A DNA stretch of 19,398 bases from Gammaproteobacteria bacterium (GTDB lineage Bacteria; Pseudomonadota; Gammaproteobacteria; S012-40). The position numbers and the translations under genes are program-made. The notes under the pieces were generated by a model. That model was not told the origin of the DNA, did not search any database, and saw only the letters and a program-made list of their open reading frames with translations. Below, piece after piece: positions 16,603 to 19,398 of the stretch. Positions within the stretch are counted from its first letter, which is position 1. The number at the start of each line of letters is the position of its first letter. Where the stretch lies: assembly GCA_029864945.1 (NCBI GenBank), contig JAOTSL010000019.1, forward strand, positions 1 through 19,398, read 5' to 3'.

Positions 16603-17969
16603 TTCAAAGAGCCAATTAAGGTAAATGCTAGCCGGGAATGAAAGCGACACATTAAAAGAATAACAAACAAAAGAAGTAATTCGCGATTAGTCGATAGAAA
16701 AAACGTATCATCTGTTTCCTGGGTTTTGACGACAACATTCGGTTTTTCGTTTACAGAAAAATTCTCCAAAATGTTGATTTCACCTGAAGTTACTCTTTCA
16801 ATATCCGATTTAAAATAAGGCGCCCTAGAAAAAGTATCATAAAGTCCGGGTACCGCACAACCTAGCCCCCAGCTAGTTACTCCAACCAAATAATCTTGCC
16901 CATCTTGTTGTAATATTAATGGCCCTCCACTATCGCCAAAACAGGTGCCTACATTCCCCTGTTGAGTGCCCGCACAAAGCATGTCGTCTTTTACCAGTTC
17001 TACGATGGAACCTCCCACACTTCTATAATAATTACTAATTCCCGCATTGCACGTGGCGTTCGAAAATAAATTAATTTCAACTTCAAACAATTGAGTTGGC
17101 CCCGGAGTTAATGCAGGGTCTTCACTAGGCGACAATGCCTCTTGTACACCACGGCCTAATGCAATAACTGGAGCTTCATTAGTAATTGCCAAATTCAATA
17201 TCGACTCGCTTGCAAGCAATACGGGTTTTACGCCGATTGGTTCCTCAACCAATTCGACAAGTGCAATATCGTTTCCCAATCCTTTCGCGTCATAATTTAC
17301 ATGAACGATGATCTGTGCAATATCTAAAACATGACTTTTATCTTTTTCAGTATTATGACCACCGACATTGGCAAAAAATGCACCTTTGTAGATATCATTT
17401 ACACAATGCGCAGCAGTGACCAACCATTTACCCCCAATATAAGTTGCACCACAAAAACCACTGGAGGAATAATCAAACCTTACTTCTTCATCTAAATGAG
17501 TTAACAATATTGCGCCTGCAGCCTGGCTTATGCTCACAACAGGTATATTGGGGCCATCAAACCCCAAATCACCAAAAAATATACCTTCCACATTATTATA
17601 GACAATTGCGCCAATACCGCCCCCTGCCTCGCAGTTACTCACTTTTTTAGAAAAAGTCGTTTTACCCCGAGAAATCAAACAAATATGCCCCTCAACACCT
17701 TCGCAAACATAAAATGCATTACCACAGTCAACCAACTTGCCCGTTAGCACCTTTGCAGAGGATTGCGCCATAAAAATTGCACTAAACTTTTCATTATTAA
17801 CCGTTACTTTTAGATCTTTGTGCATCAAAGCAACCATATAAGGCCAGTCATTTTCGCTAGATTCCACACCGCCAACAATCCTTGGCTGAAGCGTGGCCAT
17901 ACTGACAACAGGAAAGGTAAAAAGCAGAAAAATTGTCATTAGTAACTGAGAAATACTGGGTAAATGCAA
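16599..17969 (-). CDS. Chymotrypsin-fold (S1) serine protease with inserted PA domain
   Basis: This protein has 456 residues. The start is TTG 17969 with GGGAG about 10 nt upstream; ATG 17939 is an alternative. The signal peptide ends near VVSMA, followed by a very short pro-region and the activation site R-IVGG (31-34). The S1 domain is split. After DWPYMVALMHKDLKVTV comes a PA domain (about 60-165: KLVDCGNAFYVCEGVEGHIC, ISRGKTTFSKKV, GAIVYNN), and the fold resumes at FCGATYIGGKWLVTAAHC. The catalytic triad is His188, Asp234 (GNDIALVEL) and Ser347 (CFGDSGGP). The S1-pocket position equivalent to trypsin Asp189 is Gly341, with small residues also at 216 and 226, so trypsin-like Arg/Lys preference is unlikely. 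The C-terminus has a hydrophobic helix (LLLLFVILLMCRF) followed by basic residues, like a GlyGly-CTERM or membrane anchor but without the Gly-Gly. An active, exported, probably membrane-held protease is expected. Confidence 0.9.
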   Translation of the reverse strand: MHLPSISQLLMTIFLLFTFPVVSMATLQPRIVGGVESSENDWPYMVALMHKDLKVTVNNEKFSAIFMAQSSAKVLTGKLVDCGNAFYVCEGVEGHICLISRGKTTFSKKVSNCEAGGGIGAIVYNNVEGIFFGDLGFDGPNIPVVSISQAAGAILLTHLDEEVRFDYSSSGFCGATYIGGKWLVTAAHCVNDIYKGAFFANVGGHNTEKDKSHVLDIAQIIVHVNYDAKGLGNDIALVELVEEPIGVKPVLLASESILNLAITNEAPVIALGRGVQEALSPSEDPALTPGPTQLFEVEINLFSNATCNAGISNYYRSVGGSIVELVKDDMLCAGTQQGNVGTCFGDSGGPLILQQDGQDYLVGVTSWGLGCAVPGLYDTFSRAPYFKSDIERVTSGEINILENFSVNEKPNVVVKTQETDDTFFLSTNRELLLLFVILLMCRFHSRLAFTLIGSLK

Positions 17970-18106
17970 CTTTCTAATACTCCCTGCATTAAATTAGGAT
18001 GGGCGACTTGTTAGGTTGAGTGGCGCAAATTATCACATACTGTTTCTTAACGTTTAATGAATTTTCCATTTACTCTCATTTGGCGTCAAATAAAGGGGGA
18101 TACTGC

Positions 18107-18147
18107 GATATATTGATCGAAATTCAGTCAAATTCGGCAATATATTC
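18107..18147. promoter_or_regulatory. AT-rich dyad upstream of the protease gene
   Basis: GATATATTGATCGAAATT (18107-18124) pairs imperfectly (about 14 of 18) with the complement of 18130-18147 across a 5-nt spacer. It lies roughly 140 nt upstream of the protease start, so it could be an operator. It could equally be the flank of the hairpin elements or chance. Confidence 0.25.
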
Positions 18148-18194
18148 TCTATATATCACATGTAACAAAACCAACGACCAATTATTCAGATAAT

Positions 18195-18357
18195 CCTATA
18201 ATCCGCAGTTAAATTCGACTTTATAGTGCAAGATATTGATGTGCATAGTGAATTTAAAAAATGCGTGGTCACCTTATTGGTGATCAGCAGTTTTTTAAAT
18301 TGACTAGGTACATCAAGAGCTTGTGCTAGAAATCGCGATCTAACTGCGGAATCTAGG
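18195..18357. mobile_element. Hairpin element A: two 79-nt arms around a 5-nt loop
   Basis: The left arm 18195-18273 and the complement of the right arm 18279-18357 align without gaps at 58 of 79 positions. Matches are strongest at the ends (CCTA, then TCCGCAGTTA) and near the centre (AATTTAAAAAA and the GTCACC/GGTGAT stem). The loop is TTATT. There is no credible coding frame. It fits a miniature inverted-repeat element, or a DNA/RNA structure able to fold end to end. It abuts element B, sharing AGG at 18355-18357. Confidence 0.7.
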
Positions 18358-18518
18358 AGGCTGTCGGACTTAACACTGTTTGACTGCAAACTCATGGATA
18401 CCGATCAGAATTTCCTATCATGTTCGTTAAATAGAACCACTATTCGCCTCACATGATAAGAAATTCTGATTCGGCCCCATGAGTTTTCGCTTCAAACGGT
18501 TAAGTCCGACAGCCTCCT
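18355..18518. mobile_element. Hairpin element B: about 68-nt inverted-repeat arms
   Basis: The left arm 18355-18423 and the complement of the right arm 18451-18518 share AGGAGGCTGTCGGACTTAAC at the outer end. They continue to match through CGTTTG/TGTTTG, AACTCATGG, ATCAGAATTTC and TATCATGT. The 27-nt loop is non-repetitive, and no gene is inside. The flanks show no clear target duplication. The family is present at least twice in the window, counting the relic at 10176-10209, so it is dispersed in this genome. Confidence 0.75.
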
Positions 18519-18833
18519 TGGATAATAGTTATTCTAACGTCAAGATAAGCTGTGGCGCTGGTAATGGCTCACATTCGCCAATTACTGGTAATCAAGGGGG
18601 GATATAATTAAGGTTTATTTTGATTTTTTAAAATGCATCTAATCCATCGGTTTTAAATATCCTTATTTTGATTTAGCACGATGAATATATGTTTTTACTA
18701 ATGGTCTTCAAGTGGCCGAATATGCAATTAAAATCCTTATACGGGAATGCCACTATCACAACAAACTAGAAAATATTAAAAATACTATGAGCGCCCACCC
18801 CGTATTGAACCATTTTTTCAAAGTCGCTTTAAA
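18519..18833. other. Intergenic stretch between element B and topB
   Basis: AT-rich sequence of about 315 nt downstream of the topoisomerase stop. I see no convincing gene, remnant or strong terminator. A + strand open frame starting at 18712 runs antisense into topB and is taken as a shadow. Confidence 0.5.
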
Positions 18834-19398
18834 TCACGATTTTTTTCGATATTTTTTTCTAAATGCCGCTTTGTTAGTCGATTTAACACCTGTTAACGCG
18901 GTTGGCAATGTTGTTTTGCTTTGCTCAATTAATGATTTAATCGATGCAGTCAACGGTTCCATAAATACATCATAACTGCTCTCTCTGGAGCAAATCGCGT
19001 TCAACACTGATTCCCATTCTGCCGTCATATCAGGACGTGTTGCTACCTCAGGTAAACTTTTAATCAAACCTCGTCCTGCGGGTGTTGAGCGAATCAATTT
19101 TTTATCCCGCTTTAAATATCCGCGAGTAAATAACAATTCAATGATGTTAGCTCGTGTTGCTTCTGTTCCCAGGCCGTCAGTCTCTCTGAGTACTTTTCGT
19201 ACATTTGGATCTTTAACGTATCTGGAAATACCTGTCATGGCAGCTAATAATGTTGCGTCTGTAAAATATTTTGGTGGCTGAGTTTGTTTTTCTAACAGCT
19301 CACCACGTGTACAAAACAATTTATCACCTTCATTCAACGCGGGTAATGAACTTTCAGACGAAGAGGAAGAGGAAGAGGAAGTATCATTCGACTTATTG
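18834..19398 (-). CDS. topB: DNA topoisomerase III, C-terminal part (5' end beyond the window)
   Basis: The frame is open from the right edge to TGA at 18834-18836. The sequence follows the E. coli TopB tail closely: GDKLFCTRGELLEKQTQPPK, FTDATLLAAMTGISRYVKDP, TDGLGTEATRANIIELLF, TRGYLKR, then SLPEVATRPDMTAEWESVL. Topoisomerase III is a cytosolic type IA enzyme that decatenates and unlinks single-stranded crossings; the active-site tyrosine lies in the missing upstream part. The C-terminal extension after the core is short and basic (KAAFRKKYRKKS), shorter than the E. coli tail as I remember it. Just before the recognised domain is a serine-rich stretch (SNDTSSSSSSSSESS) encoded by hexanucleotide repeats at 19360-19381. 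Confidence 0.93.
   Translation of the reverse strand, partial: NKSNDTSSSSSSSSESSLPALNEGDKLFCTRGELLEKQTQPPKYFTDATLLAAMTGISRYVKDPNVRKVLRETDGLGTEATRANIIELLFTRGYLKRDKKLIRSTPAGRGLIKSLPEVATRPDMTAEWESVLNAICSRESSYDVFMEPLTASIKSLIEQSKTTLPTALTGVKSTNKAAFRKKYRKKS
19360..19381. repeat. Hexanucleotide simple repeat inside topB
   Basis: GAAGAG repeats about 3.7 times on the + strand, encoding part of a serine run on the minus strand. A whole-unit change would add or remove two serines without a frameshift. Confidence 0.7.

Noticed and set aside
18186..18395. Minus-strand ORF of 69 codons
   Set aside because: It spans the junction of the two palindromic elements and is a by-product of their inverted repeats.
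18712..18975. Plus-strand ORF of 87 codons
   Set aside because: Its 3' half is antisense to the well-supported topB tail, and the translation shows no family features.

Overview
The window looks like an accessory stretch of an AT-rich gammaproteobacterial chromosome. The partial TopB at the right edge matches the E. coli-type topoisomerase III tail closely. There are four outer-membrane-type lipoproteins, a type V autotransporter barrel and a clan GH-A (GH51-like) glycoside hydrolase. This mix suggests a surface-living, polysaccharide-degrading, probably aquatic bacterium (inference).

Layout. 1-694 (-): WYL-domain regulator, cut by the left edge, whose only usable start codon lies inside a 144-bp terminal-inverted-repeat element (684-827). 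829-1204: insertion-sequence debris. 1205-4234 (+): lipoprotein with a PKD/Ig-like domain and about 16 Asp-box-like repeats, closed by a strong terminator. 4285-4935: gene-poor, with an imperfect inverted repeat, a doubtful 37-codon ORF and a second terminator-like hairpin. 4936-6975 (+): GH51-like lipoprotein hydrolase. 7091-9871 (-): two-component operon, made of a soluble REC-PAS-HisKA-HATPase kinase and then a response regulator with an unrecognised output domain. 10367-15934 (+): short-passenger autotransporter, then a giant FN3/Ig/LRR lipoprotein. 16216-17969 (-): chymotrypsin-fold serine protease with an inserted PA domain, translationally coupled (ATGA) to a small cysteine-containing lipoprotein. 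18195-18518: two abutting long-hairpin elements. 18834-19398 (-): C-terminal part of DNA topoisomerase III.

How the parts may work together. The kinase/regulator operon is divergent from the autotransporter/lipoprotein pair. Their shared 495-bp intergenic region carries a relic of one of the hairpin elements found 8 kb away. The simplest reading is a surface adhesion or recognition module (autotransporter plus internalin-like FN3/LRR lipoprotein) next to its own cytosolic sensor system; this is inference from position. The protease/lipoprotein pair looks like a second exported module. No CRISPR array, rRNA, tRNA or intact transposase gene was seen. I see no classical named defence or biosynthetic system; the novelty candidates are the surface module, the PA-insertion protease pair and the hairpin elements.
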